This document shows, piece after piece, positions 35,235 through 43,831 of a DNA stretch of 64,000 nucleotides. Every line of letters begins with the position of its first letter. The first letter of the stretch is position 1. Below the pieces are notes generated by a model that was not told where the DNA came from, did no database searches, and was given only the letters and a program-made list of their open reading frames with translations. Source of the DNA: Flavobacterium sp. LC2016-13 (GTDB taxonomy: Bacteria > Bacteroidota > Bacteroidia > Flavobacteriales > Flavobacteriaceae); NCBI RefSeq assembly GCF_009707955.1, contig NZ_WMDQ01000004.1, positions 62,001-126,000 on the forward strand, in the 5' to 3' direction. The position numbers were made by a program, and so were the translations under genes.

Positions 35235-36398
35235 TTATTCGTTAACTTGAAATTTCGTTCTCTTACTTCCTTCGTACATTTCGTATTTTACCAAACGTGC
35301 TTCAAGGCTTGCGTTAAAAAGTTTTATTTTTCTTGAAGGTTTTAATCCCACAAATTTTAGGGCTTCAAGATTGGCTGTAATAAACCAGGCGTTTGTTCCC
35401 GGGTAGCTTTTCTTAAGTGTATCTCCAATATTTTTGTAAAATTCTTCCATGTGAATATCCAAACGCTCATCATAAGGCGGATTAAAAACCATGTGAAGCT
35501 TTCCTTCAACTGCTTTTTCAGTATCAAAAAAGTTTTCTTCCTGAATCGTAACGTAATCTTCTAAATTTGCATTTCTGATATTATCTTTGGCTTTGTTTAC
35601 TGCACTTGGCGCTTTATCAAAACCTTTAATAGTATAATGAAACTCTTTCGTTTTTTTCATCAGACTGTTTACAATTTGTTCGAACAAATCATTATCCCAA
35701 TCTTTCCATTTTTCGAAAGCAAATTCTTTTCTATTAATGTTTGCCGGAATATTACAAGCAATCATTGCAGCTTCCGCCAAAAAAGTACCGGAACCACACA
35801 TCGGGTCCAAAAAGTGACTTTGCCCTTCCCAACCTGATAATAATAAAATTCCTGCAGCCAAAACTTCATTGATTGGCGCAATATTCGTAGCCGTTCTGTA
35901 ACCACGTTGGTGCAACGAATTTCCAGAAGTATCTAAAGCAACAGAAACCTGATCTTTATCAATATGAATGTTGATTCGTAAATCCGGAAAAGCTTTATCA
36001 ATACTTGGTCGTTGTCCTGTTCTTTCTCTAAACTGATCAACAATAGCATCTTTACATTTTTGAGAAACAAACTCAGAGTGATTAAAATAAGTAGAATGCA
36101 CTGTTGCATCAATCACAAAAGTTTGATTAGCATTCAGTAATTTAGACCAGTTTATACCCGAAATTCCTTTATATAAAGCTTGCTCATTGTTAGCTCTAAA
36201 TGAGTAAATAGGTTTTAATACTTTAAGCGCCGTTCTAAGCGATAAATTGGCCTTATACATAAAACCTTTATCCCCTTTAAAGCTTACCATTCGCACTCCT
36301 TTTTCTACATCCTGAGCACCAAGCGCGCGCAATTCCTGTTCTAATATTTCTTCAAAGCCAAAAAAACATTTGGCTATCATTCTAAAATTTTCTTCCAT
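35235..36398 (-). CDS. THUMP-domain class I RNA methyltransferase
   Basis: A 387-residue protein of the RlmL-N/Trm14 group. The N-terminal FGFEEILEQELRALGAQDVEKG leads a THUMP domain. The methyltransferase half has LDPMCGSGTFLAEAAMIACN for SAM binding and MVFNPPYDERL, the NPPY motif for N-methylation. It probably makes m2G in 23S rRNA or tRNA. The ATG at 36398 (MEENFRMIAK) is chosen; 36428 adds a low-complexity lead. Confidence 0.9.
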   Translation of the reverse strand: MEENFRMIAKCFFGFEEILEQELRALGAQDVEKGVRMVSFKGDKGFMYKANLSLRTALKVLKPIYSFRANNEQALYKGISGINWSKLLNANQTFVIDATVHSTYFNHSEFVSQKCKDAIVDQFRERTGQRPSIDKAFPDLRINIHIDKDQVSVALDTSGNSLHQRGYRTATNIAPINEVLAAGILLLSGWEGQSHFLDPMCGSGTFLAEAAMIACNIPANINRKEFAFEKWKDWDNDLFEQIVNSLMKKTKEFHYTIKGFDKAPSAVNKAKDNIRNANLEDYVTIQEENFFDTEKAVEGKLHMVFNPPYDERLDIHMEEFYKNIGDTLKKSYPGTNAWFITANLEALKFVGLKPSRKIKLFNASLEARLVKYEMYEGSKRTKFQVNE

Positions 36399-36495
36399 CT
36401 TTATTTTTGTATTAAAAAACAACTCCAATCACATACCGATACTAACGTTTATTCAGGTATCGTCGCGAAATAGTTATTTTTCGGCAAAAATACAC

Positions 36496-36503
36496 TAAAT
36501 TTG
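36496..36503 (+). promoter_or_regulatory. -7 element of the SAM methyltransferase gene
   Basis: TAAATTTG matches TAnnTTTG, 30 bp before the ATG at 36534. No clear TTTG is seen at the -33 position. Confidence 0.45.
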
Positions 36504-36533
36504 CGGTACTTTGAATTAATTGAAATAGAATAA

Positions 36534-37298
36534 ATGTCTGAAGCACCAAACTCATCAACACCAAATCAGGAGCGTAACACCGAAAACTGGTTTACATCAT
36601 GGTTTGATACTCCGTATTATCACATTCTTTATAAAGACCGAAATTACCGAGAAGCTCAGATTTTCATGGATAATCTTACGCATTATCTTAATCTTCCCGA
36701 AAAAGCAAAAGTACTTGATTTGGCGTGCGGAAAAGGACGCCATTCTATTTACTTAAACCAACTTGGTTTTAATGTTTTAGGCGCCGATTTGTCTGAAAAC
36801 AGTATTGCCGAAGCCAGTAAAAACAGTAATGAAACACTGCATTTTAAAGTACACGATATGCGCGAACCTTTTGAAGAAAAGTTCGACGCTATTTTTAATC
36901 TTTTTACAAGTTTTGGCTATTTTGAAAGTGACGATGATAACTTAACGACTCTTAAAGCGATTAAAGAAAGTTTATCTGAATACGGGTTTGCAGTGATCGA
37001 TTTTATGAACGTAAACCAGGTAATTGAAACTTTGGTTCCTGAAGAAAATAAAATTGTTGACGGAATAGATTTTAAAATTAAAAGATATGTTGAAGACGGA
37101 CATATTTTGAAAGAAATAGATTTTGAAGATCAAGGCCGAAAATATCATTTTACCGAAAAAGTAAAAGCTTTAACCTTAAAAGACTTTGAAGAATTAATGG
37201 CTGAAGCCGGTATTTTTCTACTGGATATTTTTGGAGATTACAAACTCAAAAAATTCCATAAAACCGAAAGCGAACGATTAATCATGATTTTTAAATAA
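36534..37298 (+). CDS. Class I SAM-dependent methyltransferase
   Basis: A 254-residue soluble methyltransferase. Motif I is KVLDLACGKGRHSIYLNQLG (residues 57-76), followed by VLGADLSENSIAEAS and DAIFNLFTSFGYFESDDDN. The WFTSWFDTPYYHILYKDRNY N-terminal segment is common in small-molecule methyltransferases of this type in Bacteroidota. The substrate is unknown. It is divergent from the THUMP methyltransferase. Confidence 0.9.
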   Translation: MSEAPNSSTPNQERNTENWFTSWFDTPYYHILYKDRNYREAQIFMDNLTHYLNLPEKAKVLDLACGKGRHSIYLNQLGFNVLGADLSENSIAEASKNSNETLHFKVHDMREPFEEKFDAIFNLFTSFGYFESDDDNLTTLKAIKESLSEYGFAVIDFMNVNQVIETLVPEENKIVDGIDFKIKRYVEDGHILKEIDFEDQGRKYHFTEKVKALTLKDFEELMAEAGIFLLDIFGDYKLKKFHKTESERLIMIFK

Positions 37299-37300
37299 AA

Positions 37301-37385
37301 TTGGTGAATCGTTTAATTGTTTAACCGTTTAAACGCTGAACAAAAAAACAATTAACCGATTAAACAAATCAACGATTAAACAATA
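37301..37385. repeat. Intergenic TTAAACGATT-type inverted repeat
   Basis: Left part GAATCGTTTAATTGTTTAACC pairs with GATTAAACAAATC and CGATTAAACAATAAAG on the right. It is an AT-rich folded element filling the gap before the ZIP gene. Confidence 0.55.
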
Positions 37386-37389
37386 AAGA

Positions 37390-38058
37390 ATGAACTATTT
37401 ACTACCCTTCTTTTCTGTACTTTTAGGATATAGTGTGGCTTTGTTTATAAAACCAAATAACAAAACCAATTTAAAATTACTGCTTGCCTTTAGTGGTTCA
37501 TTTTTATTATCATTAACGGTTATGCATTTGCTGCCGGAAGTTTATAGTTCTCATAATCATAAAATTGGCTTGTTTATTATGATCGGAATTTTATTTCAGA
37601 TCATTTTAGAGTTTTTTTCCAAAGGAGCAGAACACGGACACGTTCACGGACATGCAAAAATGTCACAAATTCCTTGGTTACTTTTTATAAGCCTTTGTAT
37701 TCATGCTTTTTTAGAAGGCTTTCCTGTTAGCCATCATCATGATTTAGCAATCGGAATTGCGATTCATCATTTGCCAATTGCTGTGATTTTAACCACATTT
37801 TTCATCAATGCCGATTTAAACAAAAAAGCCATTTTTGCTTTTATGCTGACTTTCGCCATCATGACGCCGCTAGGAACAGTTGCATCTCAATATTTACCAA
37901 TTTTAAATGATTATTACACGGAAATTACCGCAATTGTAATTGGTATTTTATTTCACATTTCATCTACAATAATTTTCGAAAGCAGCGAAGGACATAAATT
38001 TAATATTGCCAAAGTTTCAATGATCGTACTCGGAATTCTATTGGCATTCTTTTTATAG
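37390..38058 (+). CDS. ZIP family metal transporter
   Basis: A 222-residue inner-membrane protein with about seven hydrophobic helices. TM4 has the metal-binding HAFLEGFPVS, TM5 has IGIAIHHLPIAVIL, and a His-rich loop HGHVHGHAK lies between TM3 and TM4. It probably imports zinc or another divalent metal. It is monocistronic, followed by two long inverted repeats that may terminate transcription. Confidence 0.92.
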   Translation: MNYLLPFFSVLLGYSVALFIKPNNKTNLKLLLAFSGSFLLSLTVMHLLPEVYSSHNHKIGLFIMIGILFQIILEFFSKGAEHGHVHGHAKMSQIPWLLFISLCIHAFLEGFPVSHHHDLAIGIAIHHLPIAVILTTFFINADLNKKAIFAFMLTFAIMTPLGTVASQYLPILNDYYTEITAIVIGILFHISSTIIFESSEGHKFNIAKVSMIVLGILLAFFL

Positions 38059-38062
38059 ATTT

Positions 38063-38141
38063 CCTAACAGGTTTTTTCAACCTGTTAGGTATTAACTTTA
38101 GCATCTTCAACATACCTAACAGGTTGAAAAAACCTGTTAGG
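38063..38141. repeat. Two mirror-image 27-bp palindromes (CCTAACAGG element)
   Basis: 38063-38089 is an 11-bp-arm inverted repeat (CCTAACAGGTT, 5-base spacer, AACCTGTTAGG). 38115-38141 is the exact reverse complement of the first. They lie between convergent genes and could form a large hairpin or act as a transcription stop. CCTAACAGG elements of this form recur in flavobacterial intergenic DNA. Confidence 0.75.
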
Positions 38142-38217
38142 ATACCGAATCATAGTAACACTCCTAATTTCAAGTCTGATAAAACATCATTCACAATTTA
38201 CAATTAACAATTAATAA

Positions 38218-40602
38218 TTAATTCCCCGTTCTCTTTTTCTCATCCTGATTTCCAAAAGCGCGTTCTTTTACATTTATTTTTTTGTTTCCAAAATTATAAA
38301 CCACAGATAAACGTACAAATCGGTTACTTTCCTTTTGATCATACACTTGTTTTACACCATTTACAACCGAAGTAAAATCTTTTAAGTAAGACGTATTAAA
38401 AATATCATTTGCAAGAAATGCAATTTGCATCGTTTTATTAAACAAATCCTGTTTAAAACCAATATCAAAACTCGACGTATATCCTATTTCATACAAACCA
38501 CTTTTAAAAGGCGTACTGTAGCTAAAATCGATTTGCAATTTTGTTGTTTTTCCTAATACAAAAGTATTATTTGTAGAAAAGTCTACTTGTAAACTATTTG
38601 ATGGCGTTGCATTAATGTCCTTAATAAATTCGGTTTTTGCGCCTAAAAAGTACAATGAGTTTTCACTTGACCACCAATCAGCAAAATTTGCTGAATAAGT
38701 TTCTCCAATACCGTAATTTAAACTTTTAAAATAGTTGTCACGCGTTACAATTTGCGTATTTGTTTCCGGTTTTGATGTAAATAAAACGCCGTAACCATTT
38801 GTAATTGCATTAACGAAAACACTAGTTCTCAGGATTTCTTTATAAGAATATGCAAACTCAAAATTATCACTAAACGAAGGTCTTAAAAACGGATTTCCTT
38901 CAGAATAACTATTGCTATTAATATAAATTCGAAACGGATTTAATAAATCAAAACGAGGTCTGTTGATTCTTTTTCCGTAATTCAAACTAAAAGTATTATT
39001 CTCATTTTTCTTGTAAGAAGCGTAAACTGTTGGAAACAATTTCAAATAATTATTCTCCGTTTCCTGATTCATCGTTTCAGAAAATCCGTTAGTTTGCGTA
39101 TTTTCTAATCTTAATCCAACTTGAAAATTCCACTTTGAGCCGAATTTTTTATCCCCATTAATGTAAAACGCCTGATTATTTTCGGTATATTTAAATCGGT
39201 TAGATTGGTTCGGATCTAATTCCGGAGTTCCCGAAATTGTATTATAATAAAGTACATCGCTTATACTATTTGTAAAACTCATTTTCGCACCATAAGATAA
39301 ATTCAGCGCTTCAAACGGATGCTCCATATCAGCCTTAAAACTCCAGTTATCAATATCCTGATTCGAAATATTTCTTCCTGACTGATTTACATCAACAAAA
39401 ATCATTTCTGGCGTATAATTATTGGCAACGAAATTTCGATCGAATTTTGAACTGTAGTTAAAATAATCCACATCAACAGATAATTTTCTTTTTAAAGAAT
39501 CTATTTTGGTAATCAAATGTGCATTATAAGTTTGATTCTTTGATCCTCTATCAGTAAAACTAGTATTCAGCGTAACATTATCCAATTGATTTTGAGTATT
39601 ATAATTATCAATTCTAATATGCGATTTAAAATCAGGATTATTTCTGTCGTTCAAATACTGAAAGCCAATTGTTGTGCGTTCAGAAAGATCATAATCTAAA
39701 GCTAATTTCCCCGAAAGATTTTCTGTTTTTACTTTTGTTGCGCTGTACATATGCGAAAGTCCGTCAGGAAAATATATTTTTAAATCATCGGTTGCATTCA
39801 AATAACCCGTTTTTGCATTTACACTGGCCGAAAATCTGAACTTATTTTTATTATAGAAGAAATTATCTCTCAAAGTAGAAATTCCAAATTTATTCTGATC
39901 GTAAGAAACTGTTGTGGTATTTTTCCAGGAATCACGAACGCCTTTTTTCATAATAATATTAATCAATCCGCCAGTTCCTTCAGCGTCATATTTCGCCGGC
40001 GGATTACTGATAACTTCAATATTTTTAATGTCACTTGCCGAGATTGATTTCAGGAAATTATTCAGTTCTTCTCCAACCAATTCAATCATTCTTCCATCAA
40101 TCATAACACGAGAAGTCCCTTTTCCTAATATATTAATTGTATTATTCTGCACCACAACTCCTGGCGCCGTATTAATGGCGCTTAAAGCATCGCCGCCAAC
40201 TGTTGTAACATTATTTTCAAGATTATAAACCAAACGATCTGTTTTTTGCTCAATGGTTTTCTTTTTAGACTGAATCACAACTTCTCCTAAATGAGTTGCG
40301 TTTTCTTTTAGAATAATAATTCCCAAATCAGTATCTTTTTCTAAAGAAATTTCTTTTTCATAATCTGTAAATCCCAAAAGGCTAATTCCAACTTTATAAA
40401 CTCCTTTTTTAAGATTAATTTCAAAAGTACCATCTTGTTTAGAAGTTGTACCGTCAATAATTTTTCCTTCTGAATTTGAAATTGAAATATCTGCCCATTC
40501 TAATGGAGATGTTTCGTTGGATATTTTTCCTTTTAATTTAAATGATTGTGCCAAACAAAATATAGGCAATAATAAAAAGATAAAGAGGTTTGCTTTTTTC
40601 AT
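38218..40602 (-). CDS. TonB-dependent receptor, outer-membrane beta-barrel
   Basis: A 794-residue outer-membrane protein. Signal peptide ANLFIFLLLPIFCLAQ, then a carboxypeptidase-regulatory-like domain (FKLKGKISNETSPLEWADIS, residues 20-100), a plug domain with GDALSAINTAPGVVVQNNTI and IEVISNPPAKYDAEGTGGLIN, then a beta barrel (outer-membrane beta-barrel family). No SusD partner follows. It probably takes up a siderophore, peptide or small molecule. The upstream gene for a membrane AraC regulator on the same strand may control it. Confidence 0.92.
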   Translation of the reverse strand: MKKANLFIFLLLPIFCLAQSFKLKGKISNETSPLEWADISISNSEGKIIDGTTSKQDGTFEINLKKGVYKVGISLLGFTDYEKEISLEKDTDLGIIILKENATHLGEVVIQSKKKTIEQKTDRLVYNLENNVTTVGGDALSAINTAPGVVVQNNTINILGKGTSRVMIDGRMIELVGEELNNFLKSISASDIKNIEVISNPPAKYDAEGTGGLINIIMKKGVRDSWKNTTTVSYDQNKFGISTLRDNFFYNKNKFRFSASVNAKTGYLNATDDLKIYFPDGLSHMYSATKVKTENLSGKLALDYDLSERTTIGFQYLNDRNNPDFKSHIRIDNYNTQNQLDNVTLNTSFTDRGSKNQTYNAHLITKIDSLKRKLSVDVDYFNYSSKFDRNFVANNYTPEMIFVDVNQSGRNISNQDIDNWSFKADMEHPFEALNLSYGAKMSFTNSISDVLYYNTISGTPELDPNQSNRFKYTENNQAFYINGDKKFGSKWNFQVGLRLENTQTNGFSETMNQETENNYLKLFPTVYASYKKNENNTFSLNYGKRINRPRFDLLNPFRIYINSNSYSEGNPFLRPSFSDNFEFAYSYKEILRTSVFVNAITNGYGVLFTSKPETNTQIVTRDNYFKSLNYGIGETYSANFADWWSSENSLYFLGAKTEFIKDINATPSNSLQVDFSTNNTFVLGKTTKLQIDFSYSTPFKSGLYEIGYTSSFDIGFKQDLFNKTMQIAFLANDIFNTSYLKDFTSVVNGVKQVYDQKESNRFVRLSVVYNFGNKKINVKERAFGNQDEKKRTGN

Positions 40603-40680
40603 GATTTCTAATTTTAAACTTGTTTCGATTAATTTGAAGCAAAGTTGCCTTAGAAATTTTCCAGATTCGACCGACAAAAA

Positions 40681-40721
40681 AAAGTCGAACCAATTTCTCT
40701 TAAAGAAATCAGTTCGACTTT
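40681..40721 (-). terminator. Terminator after the AraC regulator gene
   Basis: Arms 40681-40698 and 40704-40721 form an 18-bp stem with internal mismatches. Read leftward, a run of eight T follows (A-run at 40676-40683). It separates the AraC gene from the TonB-dependent receptor gene. Confidence 0.8.
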
Positions 40722-40757
40722 ATTGGGCTTGAAGTACGACTTTTTACAAAGCCTTAA

Positions 40758-41900
40758 TTATGAAGCGTTTCGGTACGCTGTTGGCGTTAAATTCGTGTAT
40801 TTTTTAAAAGAAGTATTAAATGATGATTTGGAGTTAAAACCAACTTCGTATAAAATTTCTAAAACGGTAAGCTGACTTTTAGACTCATCTTTCAAAATAT
40901 TCATCGCTTTTTGAATGCGATATTCATTCACAAAGTCAAAAAAGTGCTGATCCATTTGGTGATTAATCAAAATTGATAAATCCCGAACCGGAATATCAAT
41001 TTGGTTTGCCAATTCCTGAATCGTAAGCGACGGATCCAGAAAAGGTTCTTTCTCGGTCATATATTGTTTCAAAGTTGTTATTTGAGTGTTGATCAAATCG
41101 TTTTGAGCATTTACCAATTCTGGTTTTTCTTCAACTTTTGGCAGAATGTCTTTGGTCAGTTTCAGTTTTGAATTAACACCTCTAAAAAGTTCAGGATGAT
41201 TTAAAGCTTTCATTATAAACCAACAAGTGATACATAAAGCTATCGTTCCGACAAGAACATTTGCCCACAAAAATATTTCACTGTAACCACTGTAACGCAA
41301 TAAATTTTTTAATGCTACAATAATATGTGCCGTCAAAAATACGCATGTAATCTGAAAAAGCCATTTGTAAGTCGCTGTACTCGCGTTTGCATAATTTTCT
41401 AAATAGATTTCTCTGTACTTTTTCACAATCAAAAACACATACACAATATAAAATACGTATTGACATTCTACTAAAATCTGGATAAAGTAAATCTCCGGCA
41501 TTAAATTAAGTCCCGAAGCGAAAGTATCTTTATCTACATCTATGCTTAGATAAATTCTTGGAATAAAAACTAAATTAACAATTACAAAAGGAAGTAAATG
41601 AACTAAATGTTTCCATTTTAGCCTAAAATCAGAATAACAAACAGCTAGTACAAAAAGATAAAACAAAGGCATTTCTAACAAACAGGTTGTCGATCTAAAA
41701 ATCTCAAAATTTAATTCTCTGCGAGTACTTGCCTCAATGAAAAAGCCACTAAGATCTACCGCAGAAAAAACAAAAAACCAAGCAAATAAGCGGTTCGCTA
41801 ATTTATTATCTGTTTTAACTGTAAATAAAAAAAAGGCGAGCAGTAAAGACACAAAAACCGAGATTGTGCCAATCCCCTGCAATAAATCTAATTTATCCAT
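40758..41900 (-). CDS. AraC family regulator with membrane domain
   Basis: A 380-residue protein. The N-terminal 230 residues are hydrophobic with about seven TM segments (ISVFVSLLLAFFLFTV; LLEMPLFYLFVLAVCY; HLVHLLPFVIVNLVFI). The C-terminal 100 residues are an AraC HTH domain (LTIQELANQIDIPVRDLSIL; FFDFVNEYRIQKAMNIL; VLEILYEVGFNSKSSFNTSF). It would bind DNA while anchored in the inner membrane, likely sensing a small ligand or membrane state. The next gene downstream is a TonB-dependent receptor, a plausible target. Confidence 0.9.
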   Translation of the reverse strand: MDKLDLLQGIGTISVFVSLLLAFFLFTVKTDNKLANRLFAWFFVFSAVDLSGFFIEASTRRELNFEIFRSTTCLLEMPLFYLFVLAVCYSDFRLKWKHLVHLLPFVIVNLVFIPRIYLSIDVDKDTFASGLNLMPEIYFIQILVECQYVFYIVYVFLIVKKYREIYLENYANASTATYKWLFQITCVFLTAHIIVALKNLLRYSGYSEIFLWANVLVGTIALCITCWFIMKALNHPELFRGVNSKLKLTKDILPKVEEKPELVNAQNDLINTQITTLKQYMTEKEPFLDPSLTIQELANQIDIPVRDLSILINHQMDQHFFDFVNEYRIQKAMNILKDESKSQLTVLEILYEVGFNSKSSFNTSFKKYTNLTPTAYRNAS

Positions 41901-41918
41901 TTATCTTTCATTATTTAA

Positions 41919-41926
41919 CAAATATA
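41919..41926 (-). promoter_or_regulatory. -7 element of the AraC regulator gene
   Basis: TATATTTG on the minus strand (41926 to 41919) matches TAnnTTTG and lies 18 bp upstream of the ATG at 41900. Confidence 0.55.
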
Positions 41927-42047
41927 ATATTTTAGTTCATTTAGCAAGGTCTTGAAATAGATTCATAAGAAATAAAATCAATCCAAAAAATTAAAAAATG
42001 ATGATGAGTTTGCTTCTTAATTTTTCCTGATTTGGAATAAAAAAGTT

Positions 42048-42055
42048 TAATTTTG
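42048..42055 (+). promoter_or_regulatory. -7 element of murQ
   Basis: TAATTTTG matches TAnnTTTG, 23 bp before the ATG at 42079. A TTTG lies at 42031-42034, 13 bp upstream, closer than the usual spacing. Confidence 0.5.
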
Positions 42056-42078
42056 GAGGATAACTATTTCGACAAAAA

Positions 42079-42891
42079 ATGACATTTACTAAAACCACAG
42101 AACAAGCATCAAAATACGAACATTTAGAAAAAATGTCGGTTCATGAATTGCTTACTAATATTAATAATGAAGACAAAACCGTTCCTGATGCTGTCGAAAA
42201 AGCAATCCCACAAATTGAAGCTTTGGTAGCGCAAGTTGTAGCGAAACTAAAACTGGGCGGCAGAATATTTTATATCGGAGCAGGAACATCCGGACGTTTA
42301 GGTGTTGTTGATGCCTCTGAATGTCCTCCTACTTTTGGAGTTCCGTTTGATTTGGTTAACGGAATTATTGCTGGTGGCGATACTGCGATACGTCGTGCAG
42401 TAGAAAATGCTGAAGATAATGCAACACAAGCCTGGATCGATTTGCAAAACAATAATATTGGTCCTAATGATGTAGTTATTGGAATTGCTGCTTCCGGAAC
42501 AACTCCATACGTTATTGGAGGCTTAGAAACCTGTAATCAAAATAATATTCTAACAGGTTGTATTACTAACAATGTCGGAAGTCCGCTTGCTTTAACAGCG
42601 CAATTTCCTATTGAAGTTGTTGTTGGACCAGAATTCGTTACAGGAAGTTCAAGAATGAAAGCCGGAACAGCTCAGAAATTGGTTTTAAACATGATTTCGA
42701 CGGCAGCCATGATTCAGCTTGGAAAAGTAAAAGGAAACAAAATGGTTGATATGCAATTGAGCAATATTAAACTGGTAGATCGTGGAGTGAAAATGATTAT
42801 GGGAGAAATTCCGGTTTCTTATGAAGAAGCTTCTGAATTATTGAAAAAATACGGCAGCGTTAGAAATGCTGTTGATAATTATAAAGTTTAA
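42079..42891 (+). CDS. murQ: N-acetylmuramic acid 6-phosphate etherase
   Basis: Cleaves the lactyl ether of MurNAc-6-phosphate in peptidoglycan recycling. A 270-residue SIS-domain protein with GGRIFYIGAGTSGRLGVVDA, then ECPPTFGVPFDLVNGIIAGG, VIGIAASGTTPYVIGGL and PEFVTGSSRMKAGTAQKLVLN, all typical of MurQ. Length is slightly short of the about 300 of Proteobacteria, because the C-terminal helical domain is reduced. It is monocistronic. No murK or anmK is nearby. Confidence 0.95.
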   Translation: MTFTKTTEQASKYEHLEKMSVHELLTNINNEDKTVPDAVEKAIPQIEALVAQVVAKLKLGGRIFYIGAGTSGRLGVVDASECPPTFGVPFDLVNGIIAGGDTAIRRAVENAEDNATQAWIDLQNNNIGPNDVVIGIAASGTTPYVIGGLETCNQNNILTGCITNNVGSPLALTAQFPIEVVVGPEFVTGSSRMKAGTAQKLVLNMISTAAMIQLGKVKGNKMVDMQLSNIKLVDRGVKMIMGEIPVSYEEASELLKKYGSVRNAVDNYKV

Positions 42892-42892
42892 C

Positions 42893-42985
42893 TACAAAGT
42901 TCGCAAAGGTTTTTCGCAAAGTTCACGAAGTTTAAATAAGTATTAAAGAAGGCAGAGTTCGCAGAGATGAAGTAACAATTTTTGC
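42893..42985. repeat. Intergenic TTCGCAAAGG-type repeat
   Basis: The DNA after murQ has GTTCGCAAAGG, TTCGCAAAGTTCACGAAG and AGAGTTCGCAGAG, short imperfect copies of one unit. It resembles flavobacterial dispersed repeats and is not coding. Confidence 0.5.
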
Positions 42986-43052
42986 CAAAGTTTTTAATCT
43001 GAAACTAAAAAGACCTGAAACCTGAAACAAAAAAAAACCTGAAACAAAAAAA

Positions 43053-43274
43053 ATGGCAACAAATAAAGAATTACTAGGAAAAGGCGTTAAATATTTATCA
43101 GGTTCATTGCCTCTGTTATTTATTGGACCTTCCTTGATTTATAATGCATTTATGAATCAGCACACAAATTGGCATTATTTGGTTCTGGGAATAGGAATCG
43201 CTGCTTGCTTAAGTGCTATGTTTTTGATCTTTTATGGATTGAAAATTATTATGAAAGGTTTGTTTAATGACTAA
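43053..43274 (+). CDS. DUF6095 small membrane protein
   Basis: A 73-residue protein with two TM helices (LSGSLPLLFIGPSLIYNAF; YLVLGIGIAACLSAMFLIF) and MATNKELLGKGVKYL at the N-terminus. It matches DUF6095, a short family of Flavobacteriia with unknown function. It precedes the antitoxin gene by 27 bp. Confidence 0.85.
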   Translation: MATNKELLGKGVKYLSGSLPLLFIGPSLIYNAFMNQHTNWHYLVLGIGIAACLSAMFLIFYGLKIIMKGLFND

Positions 43275-43301
43275 TTTGTATCTTTACTAAAATTATTTAT
43301 C

Positions 43302-43532
43302 ATGGATATACAGGCAGAAATTAATTGGATTCATCAGGAAATTGATAAAGTAAAGGATCCTTCTTTTGTAGAAAAATTAAAACATCTTTTACAGTCTATA
43401 AATAATTCTACAGTTGAATCAGATGCAGCTTATAATTTAGATATCGAAAATGCTTTAGAAAATATCAAAAAGGGTAACTTCTACACTGAAGATCAAGCAA
43501 AAGAAATTGCAAAAAAATGGGGAAGAAAATAA
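43302..43532 (+). CDS. Putative antitoxin (second toxin-antitoxin pair)
   Basis: A 76-residue protein upstream of, and overlapping by 16 bp, a ParE/RelE toxin gene. The N-terminal half (DIQAEINWIHQEIDKVKDPSFVEKLKHLL) is helical, the C-terminal half ends NFYTEDQAKEIAKKWGRK, a tail seen in flavobacterial antitoxins. It shares no clear sequence with the antitoxin at 5622-5855, so the two pairs are of different types. Confidence 0.75.
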   Translation: MDIQAEINWIHQEIDKVKDPSFVEKLKHLLQSINNSTVESDAAYNLDIENALENIKKGNFYTEDQAKEIAKKWGRK

Positions 43533-43831
43533 TTTGGTCAAGCGACGCTCTAGATCAATTAGAAGACATTCATTTTTATATTTTCTTTGAAAGTAAATCA
43601 ATTACAATTGCAGATAAAGTAGTTAATACCATTTTTGACAGTACAGAAATACTTAAAACACAAGCAGAAATTTATAAACTTGATAAACAAAAAACCAACA
43701 ATGATGGTAGTTTTCGAGTTTATTCTGTTTATGATTACGCTGTTTCTTATCAAATAACAGAAGATACTATCTATATACTCCGAGTACGTCACAACGCTCA
43801 GAAACCCAAAAAACATTCATGGAAAGTCTAA
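43517..43831 (+). CDS. ParE/RelE-family toxin (second pair)
   Basis: A 104-residue protein with the RelE/ParE fold: IIWSSDALDQLEDIHFYIFFE, then RVYSVYDYAVSYQITEDTIYILRVRH. The last part carries a conserved Arg-His pair near the active surface. It starts inside the antitoxin gene (16-bp overlap) and its 3' end overlaps the pentapeptide-repeat gene by 13 bp, so the three genes are translationally coupled. Confidence 0.85.
   Translation: MGKKIIWSSDALDQLEDIHFYIFFESKSITIADKVVNTIFDSTEILKTQAEIYKLDKQKTNNDGSFRVYSVYDYAVSYQITEDTIYILRVRHNAQKPKKHSWKV

Noticed and set aside
38063..38141. Possible CRISPR array
   Set aside because: Only two units, opposite orientation, palindromic over their whole length and no cas genes.
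43698..43816. Leftward frame antisense to the second toxin gene
   Set aside because: Covered by the toxin frame with RelE/ParE pattern; no features of its own.
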